Of a stretch of 64,000 nt of DNA, positions 11,501 to 23,690 are shown piece after piece. The position numbers were made by a program, and so were the translations under genes. The stretch covers positions 63,192,359-63,256,358 of the forward strand of contig OZ038389.1 of the NCBI GenBank assembly GCA_964036045.1, written 5' to 3'. The DNA comes from Eutreptiella sp. 'Long Island Sound 2002'. Its lineage: Eukaryota; Euglenozoa; Euglenophyceae; Eutreptiales; Eutreptiaceae. Under the pieces are notes generated by a model, which was not told where the DNA came from, made no database searches, and was given only the letters and a program-made list of their open reading frames with translations. Every line of letters begins with the position of its first letter. Position 1 is the first letter of the stretch.

Positions 11501-13553
11501 GTTGACTTTCGAGTGCCCCGACTTCCGGCCCTCTCTTGCATTGTGAGATTGTCATTGGGTTGATGTTGGTGGAAAGCACGAAAAAAGCACGTGCATCCAC
11601 AGTTTAATCTGCACCAGCGACTATACCACGCCAGATATTTCAGCTGGCTGAATCAGCTTGCTTAACTATTATTACTTCTTAGTACATCGTTGTGGTTTTT
11701 CCGCTATTTACAAAATGTTGCTGAGAGGTTCAGACTGAATAGTCTCTTGGCCGTTGATGTGAGTTGTACTCCAAATTATGTTATTTCACCATGTGTGCCC
11801 TGTTTGATAATCAGCAGATCCATCTCCTTGAACGATTGCCGCTGATTACAATCTTCAACCATTTCTTCAGTTAAACCTTCTTTACAAAAATCTGAATGTG
11901 TCAATAATTTCACTAATGCAATTTCACTATCATTCTGTTGCAGGATACGATACTATGCTGACTTGATTTCACTGTGCAGCATCCTCTGACTTATGTGTAT
12001 CATGGAATGGACTTCCGCCATTGCCGTGTTGTTGCAGAATTCGGTGGAGGTTCTAGAACAACACACATTCTATGATGACATCATGTCATGTGTGTCATCT
12101 TTTTCTGTTTTTGCCGTTATGCAAGGGGGCATCTACTTCACTATTATAGGTTTGTTTGGCAAAGTCTGAGTCTTTCGGAAGATTATGTCCACCGTATCCC
12201 GAGTATGCAGTGCAGTTGCTGAGTGACTTCTCTGACATTGCAACAGCAAGGAAAGGCCGACAACTTCCAATCAACGCAAATATCCTCATCGCTGCACAGA
12301 CAATTCTGTGGCCGATTGAAAATAAAGAATCCCAGGCCAGAGCCGAAATGTGTTAAAACTGGGGGGGGGGAGCCAAGCAGGAAACAGTTGGTTGACCAAC
12401 CATTGCTGAATGGCAAATGAAACTGGAGCCTTGTGGTGCGCAAATTAGAAACCATATCTATCCAGGCCTGAAATGTGTGGCAGACAAAAATTGAGGCTGC
12501 CAGAAAATGAACTCACAGCATAACATCACAATGTCGACAAGCTATATAATCCACAGTTGTTCATTGTTTAAGAACCACAAATGCTTCAAATTGTAAAAAA
12601 ACAATCCTCAGTGCAAGTTACCATCCCGACACTTCACCAGTACCAAAGAGATGACCCAACTCTGTGTTTTTCCCTGTCAAATGTGCAACATCCATCACCT
12701 TGGTAACTGGGCAGCTGCTAAAAATGGAAATGGACAAATTGAACCAATTCATTGTTTTATATGCATTTTAGACTGCCATTGACTGCACCCTCTGTTGTGC
12801 AACTACAATCACGTCGGCATCCTGGGCATGCCTGTCCCAGGCCTCAGCAGACAACAAAGGCAACGAAGACAACCTCACTTCCCAAGTGGCATGACAAAAT
12901 TCACCGGTGGGTTGATTTTTTTGTTGTGCTGGCACATCCAAGGCTCTGGGATACCTCACGATACTTGTGGAAAAGTTGCAACCACTGTCCAGGTGCAGGT
13001 CTGCACCTGGTGGGAGGGATGGGCGCCATGGGGAAATCTTGGCATGCCCCCTTGAATACGTGCAACACTGTCAGCGATTGGGTCATTCGATTGGATCGTA
13101 GGTATCCGTATGCTCGTATAGAAGTCTGGGTGGTTGGTGTACGTGACTGTGTTGCGTCCAGCCAACCAGGTGCCCCAGTCTGCCAGTGCGCAGCAGATTG
13201 TTGGCATAGCCGAAATACTGTTTGCAGTTGGAAACATTAAATGATACCACCTGACTGCAACAGCCACCTTGGCTTGCTCTCCGCGAGTTTATTCGATTAC
13301 AGATCGACTCGTCTGACCGCAGTCCAGATCTGCGTTGCAAAGTATAACAACACCTTAAGGCATAGGCCTGCTCGTCTCACCAAACAACAGATCTGCTTCG
13401 CTCTACCGCGGTCGACCCGAGGTCAGGCAAGAAAGCACACCGCAGTGGCTGGCAAGGTTGCCCTTATTAGTGCCCCCTCATTCACTGACCTTTGTGCTCT
13501 TTCTGAGTGTTTCCCCGCCCGTTGTGTAGGCAGGACGGTTGCGCGCCACCACC
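8578..13553. other. About 5 kb with no recognisable gene
   Basis: Short open frames only, none with a convincing family signature. A minus-strand stretch near 9480-9560 contains QREAARDHGVNRVTL, a helix-turn-helix-like phrase seen at the N-terminus of pogo/psq-type transposases, but nothing supportive flanks it. A purine/poly-G patch lies at 12360-12372. The rest is unique-looking DNA without visible repeats. Confidence 0.6.
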
Positions 13554-14465
13554 TTACTCACCACCAACGGCTCCGGTGATCTCGGAGTACAGTACAAGAA
13601 CCAAAGCGGCACCAACGGTACGAAGTGCATTTGCACCAGCGCCCTTAAAGAGAGCGGCCGTGCCCTCATTCTTAAGAATCTTGCCGAAGCAATCGGCGGT
13701 GCCGCTGTACAACCACTGATCCTTAGGCTTCTCGGACTGCATCTGCAGACGCCGACGGACGGTGTCGAAGGGATAAGAGGCGTAACCAGCTGCAATCGCA
13801 GATGATTGAGCGCACGCGAACTTGGAGGCTGCGCGCAAGACGTTGCTCTTGTCCTTCTGGTATGGGTTGAAGCCACTAAGCGTATCGAACAGACCGAAAT
13901 ACACACCACGGTATGGGATGATACCGACCACGGAGACACCCAGACCGTTGTACAACGCTCCAATACCACCAAATTTAGCGGTCTTGCTCAAGCAATCCAT
14001 CAGGCCATTGAACTGACGCTTGCCACCGCCGACATCAGAGGCCAATCGGGTTCGTGCGTAATCAAGAGGGTAGACAACGCAGAGAGATCCGGCACCAGCC
14101 AGACCACCAGACGCCATGTTTGTCATGAAGAATTGTAAGAACTGCTTCTTTTTGTCGTACTTGGGGAACATTGCCTTAATGCCATCCTTGAAGGCAAAGT
14201 TGAACGCTTGGGTTGGGAAGTACCGGATGATGTTGGTCAGGTTTCCACGCCAGAAGGCGGCAAAACCCTGTTCGGCACGCACTCGAACGAAGCAGTCGAC
14301 AATTCCGGTATATCTCTTGATTTCACCGCTGATGATTTTGGGGTTGGCATCCTGTGTCTGAATCAACAGCTTCACGCGCTCGATGGGAGCAGTGCATGTC
14401 TTGGCGACAGCACCAGAAAAGCCTCCAGCCAAGAAATTGGTGAGGAACGAAGTTGCGTCAGACAT
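13554..14465 (-). CDS. ANT: Mitochondrial ADP/ATP carrier (adenine nucleotide translocase)
   Basis: An intact, intronless 303-residue member of the mitochondrial carrier family, which exchanges matrix ATP for cytosolic ADP across the inner membrane. The three ~100-residue repeats are complete, each with its Px(D/E)xx(K/R)x(K/R) signature: PIERVKLL at 27-34, PLDYARTR at 133-140 and PFDTVRRR at 232-239. The nucleotide-specific hexamer, RRRMMM in most carriers, reads RRRLQM at 237-242. The start is the first Met of SDATSFLTNFLAGG, the normal N-terminus, with no targeting presequence, as is usual. It ends at TAA. The sequence style (DANPKI, EKPKDQW) is what I associate with stramenopile/haptophyte-type carriers, from memory. 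The gene is divergent from the UBXD8-like gene, with about 300 bases between them. Confidence 0.97.
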   Translation of the reverse strand: MSDATSFLTNFLAGGFSGAVAKTCTAPIERVKLLIQTQDANPKIISGEIKRYTGIVDCFVRVRAEQGFAAFWRGNLTNIIRYFPTQAFNFAFKDGIKAMFPKYDKKKQFLQFFMTNMASGGLAGAGSLCVVYPLDYARTRLASDVGGGKRQFNGLMDCLSKTAKFGGIGALYNGLGVSVVGIIPYRGVYFGLFDTLSGFNPYQKDKSNVLRAASKFACAQSSAIAAGYASYPFDTVRRRLQMQSEKPKDQWLYSGTADCFGKILKNEGTAALFKGAGANALRTVGAALVLVLYSEITGAVGGE

Positions 14466-14772
14466 TCCTGGAGTATGATTAGGTGGAAATTTTTACAGAC
14501 TGCAATGGCAGACTGTGTTGTTGCACTTGGTATCAGTGGACGTGAAGCAAAAAGTGAGAGTGAAAGTGCAGCCTTTGCGTGAAATTCATAGTGGTGATTT
14601 TTCCCAATCGCCACAAGGATGCACGCTACCGACAGTACTTGGAAATTCCCACAAAAAGTCACCTTGACATGACGGATGCAGCTGCAATCCAAAGCCTTCC
14701 TATACTTCTACAATCTGCCCAAAAGAAAAAATTCTGCCGCAGGGCAAAATACCAAACTCTGCACCTGCAAAG
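14466..14772. promoter_or_regulatory. Divergent spacer between ADP/ATP carrier and UBXD8-like gene
   Basis: This spacer must hold the carrier's promoter and 5' UTR and the 5' end of the plus-strand gene. I see no TATA box or other named element. An ATG at 14669 opens a plausible frame (MTDAAAIQS), but it is out of phase with the next exon. No GT donor occurs between it and 14772, so the first coding exon of the plus gene is unresolved. Confidence 0.4.
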
Positions 14773-17525
14773 GAGAGGCAAATTCTCGGCGGCTGCGACA
14801 AGCAGCCGCGCCGTTCCATCACAAGAATGTCGAGCAGTGCAGTTGGGCTTTCTGGAATTTGGAGGTTGCCAGGTGAGAATACGAATCTCAGATGTTTCAT
14901 TTTATCTCTGGTGCGTGTTCTTTGGCATCATCTCCGATCTCAGGGGTAGTGACCGCTGTCAAGCTGCTATCATGGCCATTGACACGATTAAGCAACTTGG
15001 CCAAATACTTTGGATTGGATGCGATGTTTGGCTTACGTGTGTTCCGTGCTTAAGAACACACCGCTTTGCAACCATAAAGCAAGCATGAAAGGAAGCCAAC
15101 ATAAGAATCATAACACCTCCTTAGCCGCTTGGTCGCCCACGATTTCCTTCTCCAAGCCAATGCAATGTGCCTTTTTGGGGCAAAACCGCACCCCATGGTT
15201 GTGGAGGGTTCGAAACGACATGCTTTGCATTCGTCCTTTGTAGCAAAACTTGGCCTTGCTCAGAGGACCATTGAAATAGCACTATTTTTCAGCTCAATTG
15301 GCACAATTGAATGTAAGTGGCCAACGCCGCCCTTCCGGCGGTAGTGACGTTTCACGTTGTTGCTCGTTGAAATAACCCGAGGCGTTGCTGTATTGTTTTT
15401 TCGTTCATGTTGTAGGTGCGGCGCGGCCATTTTGGGAATACTTCAATGAAAAATATGTCCAACAAGATGCCCATTGCGCGGGGCTCCCTTTCTACGAAGG
15501 TGCGATGTATCCCTCCCGTCCAAGCACAAGCGGGTGATGACGGGTTCACCCTCCGGATTGTTGGCGTGGATATGCACCCCATTCCCCCTTCGTTGAGAAC
15601 TTTGTCTTCTTTGATTACGAAGGCATGCATTTTTACACAAGGGACTTTCGCCGAAGCTGCCGACGAGGCAAAGAAACAATACCGGTTTCTGTTGGTGTAC
15701 TTGCACTCCGAGCAACATCACAGCACTCCACAATTTTGCCGGTATGCACGTCGGTCGGCTAGTATTTCTTGACAATCCGCAACCAGGAGTCCCCGTGAAA
15801 ACGTAGGCAACCTTTTACTTTCCCTCGTCGTACGGCCTATGGCGTCATATCGTTCGTCGCTCTTTTGGATTTGTTGGCCGTTGAGTTTTGCGCTACGACG
15901 CATCGATAGGATCACGTTCCAAAAGCCGACACTTCTACATGTTTTGTTGGATAATTTCGTCTTGTGGGGTGCGAGTGTCTCCGAGTCCGAGGGGTATTAC
16001 TACAGCCATACGCTTCAGGTTTTGGCCATCCACTCTCCGATACCGTCGTTGTAGCACGCGAGATCGAGGTCGCATTCTTCGGCAATTGTGTGCGTGATGG
16101 GTTGGCGGTATTGTCCGTTAAGGCCTTGTGCGTCGTCGGCCACATTTCAACTAGGCATCGGGATTCCCTTTCTTGGGTGTCATCGCCCACATTGATGGTC
16201 AAAAGCAATTGGTGATGAGGCTAGAAGGAGACCTGACGGTGTGTAGAGTCCCTTTGTTGTCAACGCATGGCCGTCGTGTTGATGTCCTTTTCGTACGACA
16301 AATTTCAATTGCCACATTCAAATTCCACGTTCATCCGTGCCCTATTCATACATCATTCGTCATCGATCACAATGCACTTAAGCCTTGTTTCCCTTTGCCA
16401 TCTATCAACCTTTTCACACGTGCATTCCATTAGGAGGAAGTTCTTTTGAGCAAATTGCATGACTGTGTCGAAAATGTTGGGCCGACTTTGATTGCCGCAC
16501 GAGTTGAGGCGTATGTATTGTGCGCTACGTGCATACGTGGAAATGGGTGGGCCATTCGGTTGAGATCGCAACTGGAGCACGACGCAAACGTTGTTTTGGG
16601 GTTTATGTTGGAATCAAGAGAGGCTCCCAAGATGATTTTCACATGCCTTGGGCATCAAAGAGTGGGCCAGCAAGGGCGCCCACATTGCAAACACCATGGG
16701 TAGGGGAGGAGGGTGCACACACACAGGAGCAAGACTTCAAGTGCCATCTGTCTACTAAGAGTTCAAGCGAAAACACGTGCACCTCTTGAGGTGTACCTTG
16801 TTGTCGATTTGCAGCACACAAACACCTTTGCTATTGGATTCCAGGTTATTTCTTTTTGACGCTGTGGAGCTTTTGCTCCTTGCCTCTGGCATGGCGTTGC
16901 ACACGTGCGTTGCCTTGGCATTGCGTTGCACACTACCCGACGCTACCTAGAGCAGGAGGGAGATGGAGGCCCAACTCTAGACCTTGGCTTGAGCTTTGGC
17001 ATGACCTTGCTCTAAGCCTTTGCTCGGGGCCTTTCCCTAGTTGTAGCAGTCCTCATCGACAACATTATGCGAAGGACAGGTTTCGACTTGCACACGGAGG
17101 CCACGGACGAGAGTGGCGGAAGGGGAACACACGTGTTTGAGTTTCCAAATTGCAGTTCTTATGTGCACGCGCGTACGCACATGTCAAACACAACCGATGT
17201 GGAGATTGTACGTGTTCGTTTGTGAGCAACACAATGCAATGCATACATAAACAGATGGCTCGATAGCATGTCATAACATGTGGAATTGTCAGCTGATCAC
17301 TTTGTAGCCTCAGTTAGTTGGATTTTGGTGTGGGGTGTGGTATTGTGGTGCACATCACCATCGCAACATACCCTCCCCCCTCGTGAACCCGGACCTGGAC
17401 ATCCCGTTGGGTGATTGCACAGTGAAGCTCGCAGTACAAATGAAAGGTTGAGGGAGGAGCAGGACCGGGCGTTTCAAGAAGCGCAGCAGCGAGACCGAGA
17501 AAGATTGATGGAGCGAAGGCGAGCG
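14773..17525 (+). CDS. FAF2/UBXD8-like protein, 5' exons (membrane hairpin, UAS domain, coiled coil)
   Basis: Eight exons inferred by eye with GT-AG borders and matching phases: 14773-14872, 14944-15036, 15416-15499, 15642-15741, 15910-16018, 16155-16238, 16434-16510, 17423-17525. In order they give a hydrophobic stretch (GLSGIWRLPG, VVTAVKLLSWPL) where FAF2 has its ER/lipid-droplet hairpin, then FNEKY..., then the UAS thioredoxin-like domain (RFLLVYLHSEQHHS, FCR, NFVLWGASVSESEGYYYS, PFLGVIAHIDG, VMRLEGDL), then a coiled coil (LREEQDRAFQEAQQRDRER). Known FAF2 family members bind ubiquitin and p97 in ER-associated degradation. An N-terminal UBA domain was not located. The first exon's start is uncertain. 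The first three exons are the least secure, and the UAS part is strong. Confidence 0.85.
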
Positions 17526-17805
17526 GTATGTGTGTTGTCCTACACCCACGGGGGAGTAGGAAGGGAGGGGGGGGGGGCTGTTTTTTTTCACCAACGCCGA
17601 TCCATGATCTGGACCATTTTGCACAACCCCGATCCATGCCAATCCATTTTGCACAAAACGGTTTTGAGCCACCCCCCCCCCACCCCCAAACTGTTCCGTA
17701 TTAGTCTTGCCTGAGAGACGTGTTAGAAGACTGGTGCAGGAGGCGAAGGGGCGGTCCAGCCCCCCCCCTCTCCAGCCCTAAATGTTTGCTAGCAATCAAA
17801 GCATG

Positions 17806-17925
17806 GAATGAAACAACACAACACAACACAACGCAACACAACACAAAACAAAAAAACACAGAAGAACACAACTAAAAAGCGCAACACAACACAACACAAC
17901 ACAACACAACACGACACAAATTGTT
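17806..17925 (+). repeat. Pentanucleotide (ACAAC)n microsatellite
   Basis: About 120 bases dominated by ACAAC units, with a degenerate A-rich middle. Minus-strand frames here (long Cys/Val runs) are artefacts of this repeat. Confidence 0.9.
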
Positions 17926-18139
17926 GCAAAGTGTACCCGGTAATGTTGCATGATGGGGATGCACAAATGAGAGCAACCACCCAGGAACTTTGTTAAAAAA
18001 AATTGTTCCAAAACGCAACCGGTAATGTTGTGTGACACGCAAGCAAAATTGAACGCAATCATCCATAAATTTTCTGGACGAAAAACCCGGCAATGCGCAA
18101 GGCAAAAGAAATCAACAACCAATTCAAAATGTTAAAAAT

Positions 18140-19465
18140 AAAATTCTATATTGCCTTCGGACTAAAACATGCTTGGATGGTCATTTAGGTGACCACAATA
18201 TCTAAAAAGTAAGTTTCGGAAACTTCGATTTTTGAGCTGCCGAGGGTGAAAAACTGCATAAGAAACTGCTGTACCGATCCCTTGGGAGACTCCGCACCCC
18301 CCGGGCGCCCAATACCCAAAAAAAGGTGAACAACACAAAAATACGGCCTAAAACAAGTTTTCAAAACGTTGATTTTTGAGCTACCCAGTGTGAAAAACGG
18401 CATCACTAGGTTGTGCACCAATCCCTTGGGAGATCCCCCCCCCCCCCCGGCGCGCGCCCACTACCCAAATAAATTGAAAACCATGGGAATATGGCCTAAA
18501 ACATGCTTTACATTCCTTGCATGGTCATGGTAGGTATTCACAAAAGGAAAAAAAAGTTTCGAAAACTTCGATTTTTGAACTTCCCAAGGTGAAAAAGTGC
18601 ATAAGGAGGTTGTGTCCCAATGCCTTGGGAGAACCCCCACCCCCCGCGCGCCCAATACCCAAATAGGGTGAAAAACACGGAAATGCGGGCTAAAGCATGC
18701 TTTACGTACCTTGGATGGTCATTTTAGGTGATCAGGGTATCAAAAAAAATAAGTTGCAAAAACATTGGTTTTGCAGCAGGGTGCAAAATTGCATAAGGAG
18801 GTTGTGTCCCAATGCCTTGGGAGACCCCCCACCCACGGGCGCCCCATCGCTAACTAAGGTGAAAAACACATAAATACGGGCTAAAACATGCTTTACATAC
18901 CTTGGATGGTCCTTTTAGGTGGTCACGGTATCAAAAAAATGAGGTCCGAAAACTTCGATTTTTGAGCTGCCAAGGGTGAAAAACTGCAGCAGGTTGTGTC
19001 GCGATGCGTTGGTAGACCCCCCACCCCCCGGGCGGCCAATACCCAAATGAGGTAAACAAAACACATAAATACGGGCTAAAACAGCTTTACATACCTTGGA
19101 TGGTGAATTTAGGTGATCACGGTATCAAACACTTCGATTTTGGAGCCGCCTAGGGTGGAAAACTGCATAAGGAGGTTGTGTACCAATGCCTGGGGACACC
19201 CCCCATCCCCCGCAGGCCCCATAGCCAAATAAGGTGAAAAACACTTAAAAACGGGCTAAAACATGCTTTACATACCTTGGATGGTCATTTTAGGTGATCA
19301 GGGTATCGAAAAAACGAGTTTCAAAAACTTCGATTTTGGAGCTGCCTAGGCTAAAAAACTGCATCGGGAGGCCGTGTCCCAATGCCTTGGGAGACCCCCC
19401 CCATCCCCCGGGCGCCCAATACCCAAATAGGGTGAAAAACACATAAATACGGCATTCGTCTATTA
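18140..19465. repeat. ~195-bp satellite array, left part (about 7 monomers)
   Basis: Each monomer contains, in order, CATGCTTTACATACCTTGGA, GGTCATTTTAGGTGATCACGG, an A-run, AACTTCGATTTTTGAGCTGC, GTGTCCCAATGCCTTGGGAG, a C-tract, GCGCCCAATACCCAAATA and GGTGAAAAACACATAAATACG. Neighbouring 'ACCTTGGATGGTC' anchors are 180-205 bases apart. The array is interrupted at about 19465 by a 10.9-kb block and resumes at 30345. No coding content. Confidence 0.95.
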
Positions 19466-20653
19466 GTGTCCGCTGGCCCATGTACAGAGGCAGAGGGGCG
19501 GGGAGGTGGGCCGAGTTGAGTTCAGGCGCCCATGTCCTCCCCTACAGGCCCCCCGCCTGTGCCTACACAGCGGCCAGGAGGGACGCGCCAGAGGGGACTA
19601 GGTCTCTTCCGTGCTGGCCCTGCCGTGCTGCCGCCGCTGCGGTAGTTTGGACCGGGATGGAGGAGGCGCTGAGGGCGCGTCCGCCACTGGGTCACAGGAG
19701 GTCCCCCCGGCTGCGTCGACCGTCGCGTGTGGGGGGGGAAGGGGCATGCGGAGCATGTCCGCCACCGGCCTGGTGGCCTTCGGCTGAGGCCGTCGCCGAG
19801 CCCGCGGGGGGGATCGTCGCCACGGCAACGCGCGGCTGCTTAGGGCCACTAAAATGTGGCTGAACACATCAGGGAGCGACGGGGGGGGGTCGCTCCGCCG
19901 GGGGGCGGAGTCCCGCGGTGCAGACAGTGCCCCCGTGGTGGCGGAGGAGGATGAGGGGACCGGCCCCGGGCTGTCGCCCCCCCCCCCACTGGCGGGGGTG
20001 AGGGGGTTTGCTGCCCCGCCCACCCGTTGGCTGTGGGCCCACTCCCCCCATCTCCCCCCGGTTAGGCGGCTGACGCTTCGCGGGCCTGGGGTCGTCGGGC
20101 CCCAAGGCGGAGGAGGGGCGAGTGCCCAGCATTCTAGGTGGAGCCGTGCACCGGCGGGTCGCCGAAGGGCCCGAGCTCGGGCGGGCCTTGCAGGGCAGGC
20201 CCGCCCCAGCCAGGAGGACAACGCGGCCGCCCCCGCGCGTCGGGCCTCGGGGACGAGCACCTGGCGTCCCGGCGCCACCCAGGGCAGGGCTCTGGGGCAG
20301 CTTGGGCCCGCCGAGGAGCCGGTGTGGCCTTCGTGGCTTGCCCGGCAGCAGCGGCCGATGCCCCAGCCCAGGCTCCTGCACCGGGCGCAAGACGGCGCCC
20401 CATGCCCCAAGCAAAGCGCACCCTGCGTGCCGCTACCCGTCTCGGAGGGCGGCTGCGCTGTGGAGCGGCGAGCGGGACGCTTTAGGTAGGCGCCCGCAGG
20501 GGCCCCGAGCATACGGTAGCAGGGGTGGCCCCCCCTCGAGGGGGCGGGGGAAGTAGTCCATCAGAAAGCAGTCACTGAGCAGTGGCCACATGCGGGCAGG
20601 CGCCACAAGCCTCGGACCCATGAGTCGCGGCAGTGTGTCGCTAGGCGCATTAG

Positions 20654-22339
20654 CTACAGCATAACTCTGCGGCGCGCCGCCAAGTACGGGCGGGCCGAGA
20701 GCCCCGCGCACACGCGGCCCCCCAAGGGGAGGAGTGAGCGGCAGCGCCCCAGCGGGGCCCCACTCAGTAGCGTGCCCGCCGCCAGATGGCGTTCCGCCAG
20801 GCCCACTGCCTTGCGCAGAATTTGGGCCCGTTCCCCCAGGGGCAGGCGCGTATCCCGCAGCCGGTGGTCCGGGGAGGCCGGAAGCGCTCGCCCCACGAAC
20901 GCTTCATAGTCCAGGGCCAGTTTTGCCCAGGAGACCTCCGCCCCCCCCAGCATCCAGGCGCGCGCCCGGGCCAGCCTGACCAGGTCGTGGATGAAGTCCT
21001 GGGGCCATCGCCAGTCCGGCGGTACTCCTGGTTGTAGCCGCGGTTGGTGGCGGACGGTGTCCCCCGGCAGGGGGACAACGAATTCGTCCCAGGGGTAGGG
21101 GTCGCGGGGCCGCGGGCGCGGCTGCTCCGGAAAGAGGGAGTCACCGCGGCCCGGCTGGTCCCACTGGCTGGCTGCCATGCGGGCAGCGAGGACCGCCAAG
21201 TACATGCCGTATAGGCGGTACAGGAACTCATCAAGGAGGTCCTGGTCCACCCCGTGCGCCAGCCGGAGGACGAAGAGGCCCGCCTTCCGCAGACAGGACG
21301 TCCGCTAGTCCGGCGGTCCCAGGCGAGGGATGGCCCCCGCCGCGTCGCTCAGCCAGGGGAGCCACGTACACCTGGCATCGTCCCACTCCGGGGCTTTCCC
21401 ACACGACGTGGGCCTCGTCCTCGTGCGCCGCGCCGCAATGGGGGCACGCGGAGTTGGACCGCGTGCCGTGGCCCAACACTCGGGCCACTGTCCACATGGC
21501 CCCGGCCAGGAGACCGCGCAGCAGCGACTTCTCCAGCTTGGTGGAGGCTGCCCGCAGCGCCGCGCGGCAGGCCGGGCCATTTGCCCCGTCACCCAGCCCA
21601 CTGAAGGTGACCGGGCGCCGCGCCTCCAGCTGGCGGGAGGAGTGGCAGCGAAGGCTGTCCCGGACCCTGTGCTGGAGCTGGCGGAGCGGCAGTGCAGGGG
21701 GTGCGCCTGCCCTGGGATGTCCCAGCACCACCCGCCCTCGCCTGGGGTCCAGCCCGGGGAGGCCGCCGTGCGGAGCGCGCGCCCCACCGGGCCCGTCCCG
21801 GGTGGGCGACCTCCTGATTCCCAAATTGCTTGAGCGAAAACCTGAGTGACCCCCGGCCGCCGGGCCAAGCAGGCCAGCCAGAGGAGGCGCTCATACTGCT
21901 TGTGCATGATCGGAGATACGCGGTGCCCCTTGGAGAGTACGGTAAAAATGATCTCGTTGGCCCTGGACACGCGCGCCGCCCCCCACATGGCCCGCACTAC
22001 CGCGGTCTCTAGTCCCCACAAGTCGGGCTCCGTCACCGGTGCCACGGCAACCCAGTGAAGAGCCAGCGGGGTGACCAGGGTGCTGACGGCACGCTCTCGC
22101 CGGTCATAAGTCGAGAGGTGGGTGAGGCGACGCAGGGCGCTCCGCCCCGCCTCCAGGTGGCGGGACAGCACCGGGCCCGTGGTTTTGGAGCCTCCAATGG
22201 CGATGTCCACGGCGAGCTGGCGGAAGGTCGTCGCCAGCGGGATGGGAGCTCCCCGGAGCAGCACCGCCGGGGCGCCTGGTTCCCCCTGGACCCAGGAGCA
22301 CGACTTGTCCACGCGGACGTCCTGCCCAACCGCAGCCAC
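20654..22339 (-). pseudogene. Thumb and C-terminal region of LINE A ORF
   Basis: Continues the RT after a frameshift. Frame 22339-21600 reads GGSKTTGPVLSRHLEAG, THLSTYDRRERAVSTLVTPL and VSRANEIIFTVLSKGHRVSP, i.e. the thumb/connection. A second frame (about 21720-21330) carries STKLEKSLLRGLLAGAMW and a zinc-knuckle-like CPHCGAAHEDEAHVVWESP, in which the last expected Cys is Ser. A third frame (21250-20654) gives a helical C-terminal part. At least two frameshifts separate these, so the copy is inactive. Confidence 0.75.
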
Positions 22340-22362
22340 TCGTCCGTTGTGGGGACTGTCTT

Positions 22363-23690
22363 CTAGAGGGAGGCCGCGCCCAAGGCCACTGCCTGGGTGT
22401 CATCCGCGTAGCCCGACGACCCCAGCGCGGCGTAGCCGGGGCCGGCGTCCTTGAGGGGGGGCAGGGCTCCCGGCTCTAGGTCGTCCGCTGCATCCTCGTC
22501 CAGGACCGGAGGGAGGGCGGCCGTCCGGGTGCACACCTGTCGGCGCAGGGAGTCCGCCTCCCATTTCCAGATCGTGGTGAGCACATTCACCAGGATCAGC
22601 GACAGGGGGCACCCCTGGCGGATGCCGTTGGTGGCCTGCCACCACAGGCCGAGGGCCCCGGCGATCTTGAAGGCCCGGCGGAGTTGCTTGTACATGGCCC
22701 CGAGGGCATGGCACGTGCCCGGGTCCATGCCCAGCTCCAACGACAGGGCCAGCACGACCGCTTGGGGGATGAGATCGAAACACTTGACGTAATCGATGCT
22801 CACCCCCGCGATGGCCCATCCTCGGAGGCAACACACTTCCAGGAGGAATTGTGTCACCGCCGCCCCGTCCAGGGCGCTTCTGGTAGGGCGGAAGCCAAAG
22901 GCCGCCGGGTGGGCCCATGACTCCTGCCACGCAATGGCGTCCGCCAGGCGCACTCCCGCCCACAGCCGGTAGACCATGGGCAGGACTGTGAGCGGGCGGG
23001 TGTTCAGGGGCCCCGGCGGGCCCACCTTGGGGATGAGGGCCGTGTAGCCCTGGGCCAGGCGGGCCGGCCGTTTGCCCAGGCGCTCCACCTCGAGTAGGAG
23101 GTCTGCCACCCAGCCCAGCAGCCTGTTGTGCAGGGAGCGGAGGTCCACCAAACTCCATCCGTCAAGCCCGGGCGCCAAAGGTTTCATGCGGGAGAGCCCC
23201 TTGCGCAGGCGGCGGCCGTTGAGCCGCGAGGCAATCATGGGGACTCGCCGCACATGGTTGCCGTACCGGCAGAGGAAGGCCACCGGGGCCGGCTCTGGGT
23301 CGGACTTGTATTTGCCATTTATTGGGCGCCAGGCATCTTGCAGGAGGCCATCCATCTCCGCCAGGTTGGCCGTGGCTGTCCGTCCGGCTAGGAGAGGAAG
23401 GTGACCGGCGGGGCGTAGGACTCATCCTTCAGCCAACGGTAAACGGCCCCCTGATCCGAGGACCGGGCTTCCTCCCACCAGGCGTGCCTCTCACGAACGC
23501 GGTCCGTGTCCTCCGCCCGGTGTGTGGCCCGGACCTTCCCCGCTAGCGCCGTGCGGAGGCGGCGGAGGGACGCTAGCGGGGCCAGCCGGTCACGCCAGCC
23601 ACCGGGCTCAAAGTCCGCATACTCCGCCTCCGATGGCGTGCCACCGTTACAGGATGGATTCCTCACCTCGCTCAACGCGGTGGAAGACAA
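22363..23690 (-). pseudogene. Reverse transcriptase domain of LINE A
   Basis: Two minus-strand frames, 23690-23388 and 23355-22363, join by a frameshift near 23380 (YRWLKDESYAPPVTF continuing into MDGLLQDAW). RT landmarks follow in order: PLAPGLDGWS, GYTALIPKVG with RPLTVLPMVYRLW (fingers), AGVSIDYVKCFD (motif A, catalytic Asp), GIRQGCPLS (motif B), GYADDTQAVAL (motif C, YADD). The catalytic aspartates are intact although the frame is not. The phrase style matches RTs I associate with dinoflagellate genomes, from memory only. Stops follow motif C at about 22363. Confidence 0.88.

Larger units (their letters stand above)
19466..23690 (-). mobile_element. GC-rich non-LTR retrotransposon A, 5'-truncated and broken
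   Basis: The minus strand carries a degenerate reverse transcriptase and its C-terminal region, from about 23690 down to about 20654. It is much more GC-rich than the satellite it sits in. No endonuclease domain is visible upstream of the RT, so the copy is probably 5'-truncated. Downstream of the last frame (20650-19466) is GC-rich DNA without a convincing protein, possibly 3' UTR. The 19466 end lies within a satellite monomer. Confidence 0.8.

Noticed and set aside
12956-13340. Minus-strand frames that faintly recall the N-terminal domain of a tyrosine recombinase
   Set aside because: Similarity is impressionistic, frames overlap and conflict, and no R-H-R-Y catalytic motif follows.
17796-18122. 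Cys/Val-rich minus-strand frames over the ACAAC repeat
   Set aside because: Direct translation of a microsatellite.
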